NCBI RefSeq assembly: GCF_022354825.1
Contig: NZ_CP031168.1
Location: 1,551,501-1,615,500 of the forward strand
Direction of reading: 5' to 3'
Length of the DNA: 64,000 bases
Source of the DNA: Paenibacillus sp. H1-7
GTDB lineage: Bacteria; Bacillota; Bacilli; Paenibacillales; NBRC-103111
Shown: positions 51,997-61,360 of the stretch, in pieces
Layout: every line of letters starts with the position of its first letter
Numbering within the stretch: position 1 is the stretch's first letter
Program-made: the position numbers and the translations under genes
The notes under the pieces: model-generated
Told to the model about the DNA's origin: nothing
Database searches by the model: none
What the model saw: the letters and a program-made list of their open reading frames with translations, nothing else

Positions 51997-53969
51997 TACG
52001 CTTTCGCCCCCCTTAATGCAGCTTCCGTCTGCTTAATTTCATCTACCGGAATATAGTAGTCCGTGTCATACGAGAACGAACGGACGATCATGCAAATCAA
52101 TACGCCGATCATAGCCGGAATTGCCAGCCACATCCAGCCCCATACGAAGCCGAAGCCGGCGAAAAACCATAGAGTCGACTTGACGAACGGAATCGCCGAG
52201 TTTTTCGGCATATGGATCGGTTCCAGCGGCGTCTCAGGTGCAGGCACGATCCCTTGCTCACGCTGCTGCTTTTGCTCCCACCATTCGTCTACATGATTCA
52301 CCTGAGGCACTCGCGCAAAATTATACAGCGGTGCAGGGGAAGGGATGGACCATTCCAGCGTGCGTCCGTTCCAGGCATCGCCTGTAACGTCGCGTTGATT
52401 GTGTTTAATGCTGTAGGCGATTTGCCATACTTGGAAAATGAACCCGATTCCCATCAAGAAGCCGCCGACAGTGGATACCAGGTTCAGAGGCCCCCAGCCC
52501 ATATCGAAATCGTACGTGTACGTACGGCGGGTCATTCCGTCGAGACCCAAGAAATACTGCGGCATGAAACATACATAGAAACCGATGTTCCACAGCCAGA
52601 ACGCCCATTTGCCCAAATGCTCGTTGAGCTTGAAGCCGAACATTTTCGGCCACCAGTAGTACAACCCTGCGAAGTAACCGAACGCAACGCCGCCGATCAG
52701 CACCTGGTGGAAATGCGCTATCAGGAAGTAGCTGTTATGGAACTGAAAGTCTGCCGGAGCTACCGAGAGCAGAACCCCGGTCATCCCGCCGATAACGAAG
52801 CATGGAATAAAAGCGACGGTCCACAGCATCGGTGTCGGATAGGATACCCGGCCTCGGAACATGGTGAACAGCCAGTTAAATACCTTTACGCCTGTCGGTA
52901 TGGCAATAAGCATGGTTGTAACCGCGAAGAAGGCCGCAACATTGGCCCCGGAGCCCATCGTGAAAAAGTGGTGAGCCCATGTAAAGAAGGAAAGAACAGC
53001 GATACTGATCATGGCGAATACCATGGACGAATAACCGAATAGCTTTTTCTTGGAGAAGGTTGCCACGATTTCCGAGAAAATACCGAACGCCGGAACGACG
53101 ACGATATAAACCTCAGGGTGCCCCCACATCCATATCAAGTTAATGTACATCATCGGGTTGCCGCCGCCATCGAGCGTAAAGAAATGCGCACCGGCGAAGC
53201 GGTCCAGGAATAGTAAGGCAAGGGTTACGGTTAAAATAGGGAAAGCGAATATGATCATGATGCAGCTGGAGAATACCGACCAGGTGAACATCGGCATTTT
53301 CATCAGCTTCATGCCTGGCGCGCGCATTTTCAAGATAGTGACGATAAAGTTAATCCCTGTCGCCAAGCTTCCGATACCGGATACTTGAATGCCCCAAATA
53401 TAAAAGTTTTGTCCGACGCCAGGGCTATGCGACAGCTCCGACAACGGCGGATAAGCCAGCCATCCTGCGTCCGGCGAGCCGCCGATAACGAAGGAGACGT
53501 TGAACAGCATCGCGCCCCAGAAAAACATCCAGAAGCTGAGCGAGTTCAGGAACGGGTAAGCGACGTCACGTGCCCCGATTTGCAGCGGAACGACGATGTT
53601 GAACAAGCCGAACATGAGCGGCATCGCCATGAACAAGATCATAATGACGCCGTGCGTAGTGAAGATCTGGTTATAGTGCTCCGCCTCCAGAAACTTCATG
53701 TCGGGCATGGCGAGCTGAAGCCGCATGAGCAGCGCGTCGACGCCGCCGCGGAACAGCATAAGGATGGAACATAAAATATACATGATACCGATACGCTTGT
53801 GGTCAACGGTTGTCAGCCATTCGCGCCACAGCCAGCCCCATTTTTTAAAATAGGAGAGCGCGAACACGATGGCGACCATGGCCAGCCCGATGCTGACTTG
53901 GGCTCCGAGAATCAGCGGATCGCCCGTTACGAAAAACCACGATGCAAAATCTTTTATACTATCCAGCAT
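51996..53969 (-). CDS. qoxB: Cytochrome aa3 quinol oxidase subunit I
   Basis: The 657-residue catalytic subunit reduces oxygen to water and pumps protons. It has about 14 membrane spans and all haem-copper residues: the haem a ligand His in IFTTHGVIMILFMAMP, the CuB region WMWGHPEVYIVVVPAFG with the cross-linked Tyr, the His pair in FTWAHHFFTMG, and the C-terminal haem ligands in AHFHQVLIGG. The Lys channel motif and Asp channel residues appear intact. The gene lies between qoxA and qoxC and ends with an overlap of one base. Confidence 0.97.
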   Translation of the reverse strand: MLDSIKDFASWFFVTGDPLILGAQVSIGLAMVAIVFALSYFKKWGWLWREWLTTVDHKRIGIMYILCSILMLFRGGVDALLMRLQLAMPDMKFLEAEHYNQIFTTHGVIMILFMAMPLMFGLFNIVVPLQIGARDVAYPFLNSLSFWMFFWGAMLFNVSFVIGGSPDAGWLAYPPLSELSHSPGVGQNFYIWGIQVSGIGSLATGINFIVTILKMRAPGMKLMKMPMFTWSVFSSCIMIIFAFPILTVTLALLFLDRFAGAHFFTLDGGGNPMMYINLIWMWGHPEVYIVVVPAFGIFSEIVATFSKKKLFGYSSMVFAMISIAVLSFFTWAHHFFTMGSGANVAAFFAVTTMLIAIPTGVKVFNWLFTMFRGRVSYPTPMLWTVAFIPCFVIGGMTGVLLSVAPADFQFHNSYFLIAHFHQVLIGGVAFGYFAGLYYWWPKMFGFKLNEHLGKWAFWLWNIGFYVCFMPQYFLGLDGMTRRTYTYDFDMGWGPLNLVSTVGGFLMGIGFIFQVWQIAYSIKHNQRDVTGDAWNGRTLEWSIPSPAPLYNFARVPQVNHVDEWWEQKQQREQGIVPAPETPLEPIHMPKNSAIPFVKSTLWFFAGFGFVWGWMWLAIPAMIGVLICMIVRSFSYDTDYYIPVDEIKQTEAALRGAKA

Positions 53970-53986
53970 GTGTATGCCCCCTTTCG

Positions 53987-54979
53987 TTAGTGATGACCGG
54001 AATGCTGTTGGGGTGTCTCTTGTGTTTTTGCCCCTTGGCCGGCTTTATTGTTGGTGTCCGCTTTTGGCTGCTCTTGATGGGCAGGAGCGGAAGTTTGTCC
54101 GCTGGAGCCGTGATTGGCGTGGCCGCCGACACCGTATTTCGTAACGATTTTGTTAAACAATCCTTCCGGGAACGCGGAGAACAGCTGCTTGCCGGACACA
54201 CCCGGTGTCGCGAGCTGGTTATAGCCATCCATGGTTAAAGGATTGGAGCTTTCCTTAATGTTGCGGACCCAATTGTTAAATTGTTCGTCCGATGTGGCAT
54301 GCACCTGGAATTTCATGTCGTTAAAATGCTTGCCGCTGAAATTGGCGCCCGTACCGTAGTAAACTCCTTGCTCATCGGCTTGCAGGAACAAGGTCATGGC
54401 CATGCCGGACATGGTGTACATTTGACCGCCAAGCTGAGGAATCCAGAACGAGTTCATCGGCGCATCCGACGTCAGCTCGAATTTGATCGGCGTATCCTCC
54501 GGAATCGCAATATAGTTCACGGTAGCGATGCCTTGCTCAGGATAAGTGAAGAGCCATTTCCAGTCCAACGAAGTGGCTTGCACCACGATGGGCTTTTTGT
54601 CTGATTCAAGAGGCTTGGAAGGCTCCAGCGCATACGTTTCTCTTACCGTAACAACAGCCAATATGGCGATGATAACGATCGGAATTCCCCACCAAACAAT
54701 CTCCATTGTCGTGCTGTGAGACCAGTTGGGTTTATAGGAAGCTTTATTGTCCGGCTTGTCGCGGTAGCGCCAAACAATAAAAGCGGTCAATACGAGCACA
54801 GGAACCAATATGATACCGCACAATATCGATGCAGTAATAATGAGATCTCTTTGCCCTGCTGCTATCGGCCCCTTCGGATCCATGACCATCAAGGATTGCC
54901 CGCAGCCCGACAAGAGCACAAGCATGGCAAGGAAGAGCAGCGGTGCCGCTATTCGAGCCGCTTTTTTCGTGATTCGCAT
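53987..54979 (-). CDS. qoxA: Cytochrome aa3 quinol oxidase subunit II
   Basis: The 330-residue lipoprotein-like subunit has a signal with lipobox LLSGC (Cys26), two membrane spans and an external cupredoxin domain. The CuA ligands of cytochrome c oxidase (CxxxC...H) are absent, and instead FWIPQLGGQMYTMSGMAM is present, so electrons come from quinol rather than cytochrome c. The C-terminal 45 residues are rich in His, Gln, Ala and Lys (GGHANHG to HSGHH). It is the first gene of the operon, with GGAGAT as RBS before ATG 54979. Confidence 0.95.
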   Translation of the reverse strand: MRITKKAARIAAPLLFLAMLVLLSGCGQSLMVMDPKGPIAAGQRDLIITASILCGIILVPVLVLTAFIVWRYRDKPDNKASYKPNWSHSTTMEIVWWGIPIVIIAILAVVTVRETYALEPSKPLESDKKPIVVQATSLDWKWLFTYPEQGIATVNYIAIPEDTPIKFELTSDAPMNSFWIPQLGGQMYTMSGMAMTLFLQADEQGVYYGTGANFSGKHFNDMKFQVHATSDEQFNNWVRNIKESSNPLTMDGYNQLATPGVSGKQLFSAFPEGLFNKIVTKYGVGGHANHGSSGQTSAPAHQEQPKADTNNKAGQGAKTQETPQQHSGHH

Positions 54980-55011
54980 ACATTATCATCTCCAGCTCTC
55001 TTAGTAATGCC

Positions 55012-55046
55012 GAACGTTCGAAACGGTTGTGAATTATGGAACGTTC
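55012..55046. promoter_or_regulatory. Twin GAACGTTC palindromes in the qox leader
   Basis: The palindrome GAACGTTC occurs at 55012-55019 and 55039-55046, 27 bp apart, between the predicted qox start of transcription and the RBS. It may be an operator. It does not fit the Bacillales LexA consensus, which has a 4-bp spacer between GAAC and GTTC. Confidence 0.4.
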
Positions 55047-55071
55047 TTATCTATTTCATACGATAACAGAT

Positions 55072-55100
55072 ATTAAACGAGATTTCGCCGCTGTTAACAA
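55072..55100 (-). promoter_or_regulatory. Candidate promoter of the qox operon
   Basis: On the minus strand TTGTTA (55100-55095) and TTTAAT (55077-55072) are 17 bp apart, about 90 bases before the qoxA start. Confidence 0.45.
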
Positions 55101-55171
55101 ATACGTCAACGTTTCGACTTTTTTCTGTAAAACAAAGTTCACGAAAAAGATGATTATTAATTTTTGGCAAA

Positions 55172-55209
55172 CAAAAAACCCCTCTTAGACGCTGCTTAGA
55201 GGGGTTTTA
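55172..55209. terminator. Terminator between qox promoter region and the small membrane protein gene
   Basis: AAAAACCCCTCTTAG pairs with CTTAGAGGGGTTTT around ACGCTG, with A- and T-tracts on either side. It ends the minus-strand membrane protein gene (stop at 55239) before the qox promoter. Confidence 0.8.
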
Positions 55210-55238
55210 CGGTAAAACGTTGTCACATATCGGACAAG

Positions 55239-55514
55239 TTATGATTGGCTGTTGACATCGTCTGCCTCTTGCTTACGAGAATGAACGAGATGAATCGCCG
55301 TGCGGATGACATAAATATGAACGCTTCCGACCATGAAACCCAAACCTACCATTAAAGAGGTGTTCCGGTCGCTGAAATGATTCAAATTAAACAAACACAT
55401 TAAAACGCCGATTCCAAGAATAACCCATGCGGCGGCGGTCATCCAGTTGACAAGACGCTGTACATCTCGCTCATTGTGACGTACGCTGCTTACGGATGCG
55501 GTCTTCGTCGTCAT
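55239..55514 (-). CDS. Two-span membrane protein of unknown function (91 residues)
   Basis: The product has a basic N-terminus, two membrane spans (about residues 26-43, WMTAAAWVILGIGVLMCLF, and 53-70, LMVGLGFMVGSVHIYVIRTAI) and a polar tail. ATG 55514 is used because GGAAGTG lies about 8 bases upstream; ATG 55529 is possible but too close to its RBS. It has a very good own promoter and a terminator, so it is a single-gene unit. Its position upstream of the qox operon may be chance. No known family. Confidence 0.75.
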   Translation of the reverse strand: MTTKTASVSSVRHNERDVQRLVNWMTAAAWVILGIGVLMCLFNLNHFSDRNTSLMVGLGFMVGSVHIYVIRTAIHLVHSRKQEADDVNSQS

Positions 55515-55556
55515 AATGATCACTTCCATTTCCTTTGTAAGTGTTTTCTTGTAACC

Positions 55557-55586
55557 AGTATAGCATACTTTGCCATGTTCGTTCAA
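55557..55586 (-). promoter_or_regulatory. Promoter of the two-span membrane protein gene
   Basis: On the minus strand TTGAAC (55586-55581) and TATACT (55562-55557) are 18 bp apart, close to the vegetative consensus. Confidence 0.65.
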
Positions 55587-55802
55587 TAAATGTTCAATAT
55601 TTGATCGAAATTCGGACAAAATTGGGTGAAGGTGACCCTCTTATATAAGAATTGGTATATTATGGATTTAATCATGAAATTTCCCCATAGTAATCATAAA
55701 AAATGACAACTATCTTTGAAACTAACGCCATGGAAGGCATGACCATCAAGGTGTATGATGGATGGGGACCTTATTATCAAATGGAAGAAGGGAACAACTC
55801 GC

Positions 55803-56987
55803 ATGTTGACTCATGAAGCATTCATGGAAGAGATTATGGGGTTTGACGTACTGGATACACACACCCATTTGGTGGGGGACCGCCTTGGGGCAAGAGATTT
55901 TTGGGAAATCGCTCACTATTTCTGGCTGAACCGCGAAATGCAAGCGGCGGGGTATCCGGATCAAGCTATGGAGCTGCCCGAGGATGAGCGTATAGAGGCC
56001 TTTTTGACAGCATATCAAAAATCCCGCAACACGCTGATGAACTGGATTTTTACGAATATTTTCAAAAATCTGTACGGTATCGAAATCAAGGATGCGGATT
56101 CGATCCGGAGAGCCGACGCCGCTGTCCGCGCGACGAGCGCACAACCGGGCTGGGCGCAGCAGGTTGCCGATAAGCTGAACATTCGTGCGTTTGTGACGAA
56201 TATTCCTGAGCACGCCGAGTTTCTGAATATGGATCGCAATGCCATTCTAATTCCGAGAATCGACGGCAAAATTTTCGAATGGACAAAGTCGGTGCATCAG
56301 GCGGAGCAGCGAGAGCAAGCTTTGGAGGAAGTGCGCGGCGCCGTATTCAAGCTGGTATCCGATATTAAGGAACGCGGCTGTCCGGGGATTATGACGACGC
56401 TGCCAGGCTATGACGCCAAAGCGAATGCGACGTATGCTCTGGAGGAAGCGACCCGTGACCAGCTTATGATGAAGGTGCTTCATGTTGTGTGCGAAGCGCT
56501 GGAGGAACACGGCTTGTTCTTGCAATTATTCCTTGGCGTAGAGCGCTCCTGGTGCAACACGGCCGTGCCTGTCAACGACCCGCTGCGCATCGTGAAGCTG
56601 AACGGGCTCTTTGAGCGTTACAAGATTCAATTCGAGCTGGTCGTAGCTTCCGAGCTTAACAATCTGGACGTTGTTCAGGCGGCATGGAACTACCCTAACG
56701 TCCATGTCGGGGGCATGTGGTGGTTCAACTTCCGTGCCAGCACTTACCGGGACATGATGCAGTACCGTCTGGAGGCGCTTCCGGCAATCAAGAGCTCGCT
56801 GATCGTTTCCGATGCCCGCTGCATCGAGTGGAGCTACGGCAAAATTTTGATGGTCAAGAAGCTGATCGCCGAGGTATTGTACCAGCAAATGCAGCTGGGC
56901 TGGATCGATTACGATACGGCTATTCAGGTGGCCAAAGACTGGCTGTACCATAGCGCGGCCGAGAGATACGGATTTACACTGAACTAA
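55803..56987 (+). CDS. Glucuronate-isomerase-like amidohydrolase superfamily protein
   Basis: The 394-residue protein has the metal-binding motif VLDTHTHL near its N-terminus and a C-terminal part like UxaC (VHVGGMWWFNFRAS, LIVSDARCIEWSYGKILMVKKLIAEVLY). UxaC converts uronic acids to keto-sugars and has about 470 residues; this protein is shorter, so its substrate may differ. ATG 55803 lies about 10 bases after AAGGGA. It is followed after 35 bases by a Gfo/Idh/MocA oxidoreductase, so the two make up an operon for uronate or related sugar use. The exact reaction is not proven. Confidence 0.82.
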   Translation: MLTHEAFMEEIMGFDVLDTHTHLVGDRLGARDFWEIAHYFWLNREMQAAGYPDQAMELPEDERIEAFLTAYQKSRNTLMNWIFTNIFKNLYGIEIKDADSIRRADAAVRATSAQPGWAQQVADKLNIRAFVTNIPEHAEFLNMDRNAILIPRIDGKIFEWTKSVHQAEQREQALEEVRGAVFKLVSDIKERGCPGIMTTLPGYDAKANATYALEEATRDQLMMKVLHVVCEALEEHGLFLQLFLGVERSWCNTAVPVNDPLRIVKLNGLFERYKIQFELVVASELNNLDVVQAAWNYPNVHVGGMWWFNFRASTYRDMMQYRLEALPAIKSSLIVSDARCIEWSYGKILMVKKLIAEVLYQQMQLGWIDYDTAIQVAKDWLYHSAAERYGFTLN

Positions 56988-57022
56988 TTCATTCATTTAT
57001 GCAGCCGAAGGGGAGTATTGCG

Positions 57023-57982
57023 ATGAAAGCGATTTTGGTAGGGTTTGGCGTGGCGGGATTTTCCTGGTACAAAAGATTGAGAGACCGAGGGCTTCTTGCG
57101 GCCGTCGTAGAAACGGATCCTGCAATGAAAGAGAAGATGGGAAGCGACAATTTCCCGTTCTATACATCGCTTGCCGAAGCATTGGACAAGGAGCAGGCCG
57201 ATTTCCTCGTGAACGTAACTTCCCCGATGGCTCATACTGTAGTCAACAATGCGGCTTTCGACCGCAAGCTGCCGGTATTGTGCGAGAAGCCGATTTCCTT
57301 TGACTATGAGGAATCGATTCAAATCGTGCAGCGCGCCGAGAGGGAGAACATCTCGTTCATGATCGCCGAGAACTACCGCTGCAACGCAGGGATTCGCAAG
57401 CTGAAGCAGCTGCTCGAGCAAGGAGCGATTGGACGCATTTCTACTATAGATATACTGTTTTACCGTTATCATCATGTTCAGCGCAAATATACGGTAAGCC
57501 TGCTGGACGACATCGGCGTACACCATTTTGATATGATCCGTTATTTGAGCGGCGCCGAGGGACAAAGCGTTTATGCGGAGCTGTACAATCCGATCGGCGG
57601 CTGGGAAGAAGAAGGAGCCGTAATCAATACGAATGCGATTATCGATATGGAAGGCGGCATCAAGGTCAGCTATACCGCATCCATCGCTTCCAGAGGGAAC
57701 CAGACTCCGTGGGCGGGCAATTGGCGTATTGAAGGAACGGAAGGGACGATCGAATACATCGATCAGGTCATTTACCATATTCGCGACGGCGTTACGACCA
57801 AGATCGACGATTATTCCGATGTCCAAGCTCCGGATACGTTGAAGGAATTTTTGGCCTCGCTCGAGGAGCAGAGGGAAGCGGAAACTAGCGGGTCCGATTA
57901 TTTGAAAACCCAGACGCTGGTGCATTTCGCGAAAATATCGAGTACGGAAGGGCGAAAAGTGGAGATTAAGCATCCGAATTAG
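57023..57982 (+). CDS. Gfo/Idh/MocA family oxidoreductase
   Basis: The 319-residue protein has a Rossmann start AILVGFGVAGFSWYKRL, the CEKPIS motif near residue 92 and FMIAENYRCNAG, then a beta-rich substrate domain with DDIGVHHFDMIRYLSG. It is a clear paralogue of the dehydrogenase domain at 38243-39535, but lacks the cupin. It should use NAD(P) to oxidise a sugar or sugar acid. ATG 57023 follows GGGGAG. It is the second gene of the unit with the UxaC-like protein and ends at a strong terminator. Confidence 0.92.
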   Translation: MKAILVGFGVAGFSWYKRLRDRGLLAAVVETDPAMKEKMGSDNFPFYTSLAEALDKEQADFLVNVTSPMAHTVVNNAAFDRKLPVLCEKPISFDYEESIQIVQRAERENISFMIAENYRCNAGIRKLKQLLEQGAIGRISTIDILFYRYHHVQRKYTVSLLDDIGVHHFDMIRYLSGAEGQSVYAELYNPIGGWEEEGAVINTNAIIDMEGGIKVSYTASIASRGNQTPWAGNWRIEGTEGTIEYIDQVIYHIRDGVTTKIDDYSDVQAPDTLKEFLASLEEQREAETSGSDYLKTQTLVHFAKISSTEGRKVEIKHPN

Positions 57983-58012
57983 CAGCTCATTCTTCGTATC
58001 AGGCAATCATCG

Positions 58013-58056
58013 GGGGCTGCTGCAAGGGAACACCTTGCGGGCAGCTCCTTTTTTTC
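58013..58056 (+). terminator. Terminator after the oxidoreductase gene
   Basis: GGGGCTGC and GCAGCTCC form an outer stem, GCAAGG and CCTTGC an inner stem, followed by seven T. Confidence 0.85.
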
Positions 58057-58107
58057 AAACTGCCGGTTCAGTATCGTACCGTTGCGGCATGAGAGGAGAG
58101 AGCGTCC

Positions 58108-59133
58108 ATGCAGTTGCTTATTGTTGATGACGAACCGATTATCCGCTTGGGACTGGTGAAGATGGCGGAGGTGTATGCACCTGCCTTTACGGGAATCCGA
58201 ACGGCGGAGAACGGACTTGACGCCCTGGACAAAATTCGTGCTCTTGAGCCTGACATCGTCTTGACGGATATCCGCATGCCCAAGATGGATGGCCTCGCAT
58301 TATGCCAGAAAATCCATGATGAGTATTCGCACATCCAAACAGCCGTCCTATCCGGCTACAGCGATTTCGAATATGCGCAAAAGGCGATCAGCTACAGTGT
58401 GAAGCAGTACCTTCTAAAGCCGCTGGAAGTGACGGAGCTCCATGAGGTGTTGAACAACCTGGCGCAACAGTCTTCCTCGGGCTATATTTCGGTATCCCGC
58501 TATATGGAATGGATAGATCGGATGGAGCAGTCGATTTGGTCGATGAAGATGAGCGACCTGAACGCGGTGATGAAGCAGTGGCGGGAATACTGTCTCTCGT
58601 CCAATTTATCGTTAAGCCAGGTGAAGGAGCTGCTGGTGGATTGCATAACGATGTTGGTTAAGCGCTTTCAAGACAAGCAGCCGGGCAAGGAAAAAGAGTT
58701 TGTGTATCAGAGTATCCATGGGGAAAGCATCATGGCTGCTCTCGAACGTTTCGACGGCGTCCTGCACCAAATCGCCGAGCACTTGCTCATCTCCCGTAAA
58801 GGAAATTACCGTGACCCGATGGAGGAGGCCAAAGCCTATATCGACAGCAGGCTGTCCCAGGAAATATCGCTGGATCAGGTAGCCGCCATGATCGGCCTGA
58901 CTCCGACTTATTTTAGCGCATTGTTCAAGAAAATGACTAACGAAACGTTCGTCCAGTATCGGATTAACCGGAGGATGGAGAAGGCGAAGGAGCTGTTGTC
59001 GGTCCCCCATATTCGAATTGTCGATGTGGCCTCGCTGGTCGGCTATGAGGATTACCCGCATTTCACGAAAACCTTCAAAAAGATCGTCGGCATCTCCCCG
59101 TCGGAATATCGAAGCCAGCAGGGGATCAAATGA
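58108..59133 (+). CDS. YesN-type response regulator (receiver plus AraC), orphan
   Basis: The 341-residue protein has a receiver domain (LLIVDDEPIIRLG; phospho-acceptor in DIVLTDIRMPKMDGLAL; Lys in YLLKPLE) and a C-terminal AraC-type domain (ISLDQVAAMIGLTPTYFSALFKKMTNETF and IRIVDVASLVGYEDYPHFTKTFKKI). It is shorter than the YesN-type protein at 13817-15433 (538 residues). No kinase gene is adjacent in the window. It probably regulates the neighbouring sugar genes, an inference from position. Confidence 0.93.
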   Translation: MQLLIVDDEPIIRLGLVKMAEVYAPAFTGIRTAENGLDALDKIRALEPDIVLTDIRMPKMDGLALCQKIHDEYSHIQTAVLSGYSDFEYAQKAISYSVKQYLLKPLEVTELHEVLNNLAQQSSSGYISVSRYMEWIDRMEQSIWSMKMSDLNAVMKQWREYCLSSNLSLSQVKELLVDCITMLVKRFQDKQPGKEKEFVYQSIHGESIMAALERFDGVLHQIAEHLLISRKGNYRDPMEEAKAYIDSRLSQEISLDQVAAMIGLTPTYFSALFKKMTNETFVQYRINRRMEKAKELLSVPHIRIVDVASLVGYEDYPHFTKTFKKIVGISPSEYRSQQGIK

Positions 59134-59170
59134 TGTGATAAACTGAAGAAAAAGGCAGGTGACATCCATT

Positions 59171-60184
59171 ATGAAACTATTGGTTCTTGGGGGCACAGGC
59201 GTAATCAGCCGCGCCATTGTGGCGGAAGCTCTGGCAAGACAGCATGAAGTGGCGGTATTCAACCGCGGCAGCAAAAACCATTTGTTCTCGGGCGAAGTCG
59301 AATGCATCGTCGGCGATAAAGCGAACCGCGAGCAATTCCGCGAAGTGATGAAGGACAGGCAGTTCGACGCCGTGATCGACATGATTTCGTTTGACGCCAA
59401 GGACGCGCAGTCAACGGTCGAAACGTTCCAGGGCCGGTCGGGTCAAATCATCGTCTGCTCCAGCACGGCGGCTTACAAGAGGCCGTTTCGGACCGTTCCC
59501 ACGTCGGAGGATGCCGAGCAATTGGTTGAAGATGCGGCGTTTCCTTATGCATTCCACAAAGCGGAAATGGAGCGGTATTTGCAGCAGGTCATCGAAGCGG
59601 GAGAGCTTCCCGTGACGATCATCCGGCCATCCTTGACTTACGGCATCGGGGCGGCGAACCTGGGAGTGCTGCGCCAAAACTATAACATCGTCCACCGTAT
59701 CCGCAGCCGGAAGCCGCTTGTCATGTTCGGCGATGGTACGATTCCTTGGAGCTTCAGCTTCGCGCCGGACGTAGCCAAGGCTTTCGTAGGCGCCGCAGGC
59801 AATGAGCGGATGTACGGGCAGCATTATCATGCAACCAATGAAGATATCCATGTATGGCAGGATCTGTACTTGGAGTTCGGCAAGCTGCTCGGAATCGAGC
59901 CGGAGCTCGTTCACATCAGCTCGAGCATGCTGAAGGAGGCGAACCCCGATCTATTCGCTCATCTGTACTATGAGAAAAGCTACTCCGGCCTATTCGACAA
60001 CAGCAAGCTGAAGCTGGATTTGCCGGGCTATCAGGCGTCGATCTCGCTGTCTTCGGGACTTGCGATGATGCTCGAATGGTATGAAAGGGAAGGGCATTCG
60101 GTCGATGAATCGAAGGATCGGCTGGAAGACCGGCTGACGGCATTTTACACCGATGCGTGCAGCCAGTTAAAGGGTTTGTTTTAA
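59171..60184 (+). CDS. NAD-dependent epimerase/dehydratase family protein
   Basis: The 337-residue protein is an extended short-chain dehydrogenase: LLVLGGTGVISRAIVAEAL (GxxGxxG), then the Ser/Tyr-Lys region around VCSSTAAYKRP and AFHKAEMERY, and RPSLTYGIG. The tyrosine-lysine pair fits YxxxK poorly (AFHKAE), so the active site may be altered. ATG 59171 lies 8 bases after AGGTGA. It is 37 bases downstream of the AraC-type regulator gene and could be its target. Substrate unknown; a sugar or sugar nucleotide is probable. Confidence 0.85.
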   Translation: MKLLVLGGTGVISRAIVAEALARQHEVAVFNRGSKNHLFSGEVECIVGDKANREQFREVMKDRQFDAVIDMISFDAKDAQSTVETFQGRSGQIIVCSSTAAYKRPFRTVPTSEDAEQLVEDAAFPYAFHKAEMERYLQQVIEAGELPVTIIRPSLTYGIGAANLGVLRQNYNIVHRIRSRKPLVMFGDGTIPWSFSFAPDVAKAFVGAAGNERMYGQHYHATNEDIHVWQDLYLEFGKLLGIEPELVHISSSMLKEANPDLFAHLYYEKSYSGLFDNSKLKLDLPGYQASISLSSGLAMMLEWYEREGHSVDESKDRLEDRLTAFYTDACSQLKGLF

Positions 60185-60251
60185 GGTATAATCGTTCAAG
60201 AAATGAATCCATGAATCATGATCATATAGTTGGGAAGCGGAGGGATTGTGA

Positions 60252-61235
60252 ATGAAATACAGACAACTGGGCTCGACGGAATTGTCGGTAAGCGAGGTCA
60301 GCTTCGGCACTTGGGCTATAGGCGGATCTTGGGGCAAGAAGAACGACAGCGAATCGCTGCGCGCCTTGGATCGTGCGATGGAAGCAGGAGTCAACTTCTT
60401 CGATACGGCTGACGTGTATGGCGACGGCCATAGCGAGCAGCTTTTGGCGAAGGCGACGATAGGTAAGCAGGATTCCATCCATATTGCAACCAAATTTTGC
60501 AGAGCCGGAGATATTCACGATCCTTCGATTTATTCGGAAGCTTCGGTTCGAGCGTATTGCGAGCAAAGCTTGAAGCGTCTCGAGCGCGAACGCATCGACT
60601 TATATCAGATTCATTGTCCGCCAATTGCCATTTTGCGGGACGGATCGGTATTTGAAGTGCTGGATAAGCTTCGTGCGGAAGGGAAAATCAGAGAGTACGG
60701 AGTCAGCGTCGAGACGGTGGAGGAAGGGCTGCTCTGTCTGCAATATCCCGGAGTGAAGGCGCTTCAGGTTATCTATAATCTGTTCCGCCAGAAGCCGGAG
60801 CAGGAGCTGTTTCCGCAGGCGCATGCCCGGGGTGTCGGCATATTGGTCAGGCTGCCGCTGGCCAGCGGGCTGTTGACCGGCAAATTTTCGGAGACTGCGA
60901 AGTTTGATGCGGATGATCACCGTACATATAACCGGAACGGGGAGAGCTTCAATGTGGGCGAAACGTTTGCCGGACTTCCATTTGAAAAAGGCGTATCCTT
61001 GAGCCGCAGCCTGCATTGGATCGCAGAGGGCAGAGGCAATATGACCCGTGCGTCGTTGCGGTGGATTTTGGACAATCCGAATATCACGTGCGTCATTCCC
61101 GGCTTCAAAAATACCGCCCAGGTCGAAGACAACCTCGGCGCGCTGGAGGTGCCTTCATTTACCGACGCGGAACGCCAGCGGATAGAGCAATTTTATAAAA
61201 GAGAGGTTCATGAGCATATCCGCGGGGCTTACTGA
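60252..61235 (+). CDS. Aldo/keto reductase
   Basis: The 327-residue protein has the AKR barrel: KYRQLGSTELSVSEVSFGTWAIGG, the catalytic Asp and Tyr in FFDTADVYGDGHSEQLLAKA, the Lys in HIATKFCR and the His in DLYQIHCPP. The C-terminal cofactor region SLRWILDNPNITCVIPGFKN is typical. It reduces aldehydes or ketones with NADPH, possibly a sugar intermediate. RBS GGAGG precedes the ATG. It ends at a terminator. Confidence 0.93.
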   Translation: MKYRQLGSTELSVSEVSFGTWAIGGSWGKKNDSESLRALDRAMEAGVNFFDTADVYGDGHSEQLLAKATIGKQDSIHIATKFCRAGDIHDPSIYSEASVRAYCEQSLKRLERERIDLYQIHCPPIAILRDGSVFEVLDKLRAEGKIREYGVSVETVEEGLLCLQYPGVKALQVIYNLFRQKPEQELFPQAHARGVGILVRLPLASGLLTGKFSETAKFDADDHRTYNRNGESFNVGETFAGLPFEKGVSLSRSLHWIAEGRGNMTRASLRWILDNPNITCVIPGFKNTAQVEDNLGALEVPSFTDAERQRIEQFYKREVHEHIRGAY

Positions 61236-61278
61236 GTAATAGCGCAAAATTGCAAAAGTGAATAGTTTCCGACAAATG

Positions 61279-61312
61279 CCGCTTTTTATAGGAGAAAAGC
61301 GGTTTTTTTTAT
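61279..61312 (+). terminator. Terminator of the aldo/keto reductase gene
   Basis: CCGCTTTT pairs with AAAAGCGG around TATAGGAG, followed by eight T. TATAAT at 61312-61317 follows at once and may be the -10 of the next gene. Confidence 0.8.
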
Positions 61313-61360
61313 ATAATGTCATTGTCATGATTAAATATTATGGAACAGGATGGTGCATTC

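Noticed and set aside
53987..54979. Cytochrome c oxidase subunit II (CtaC)
   Set aside because: The CuA ligands and any haem c motif are missing, so quinol oxidase subunit II fits better.
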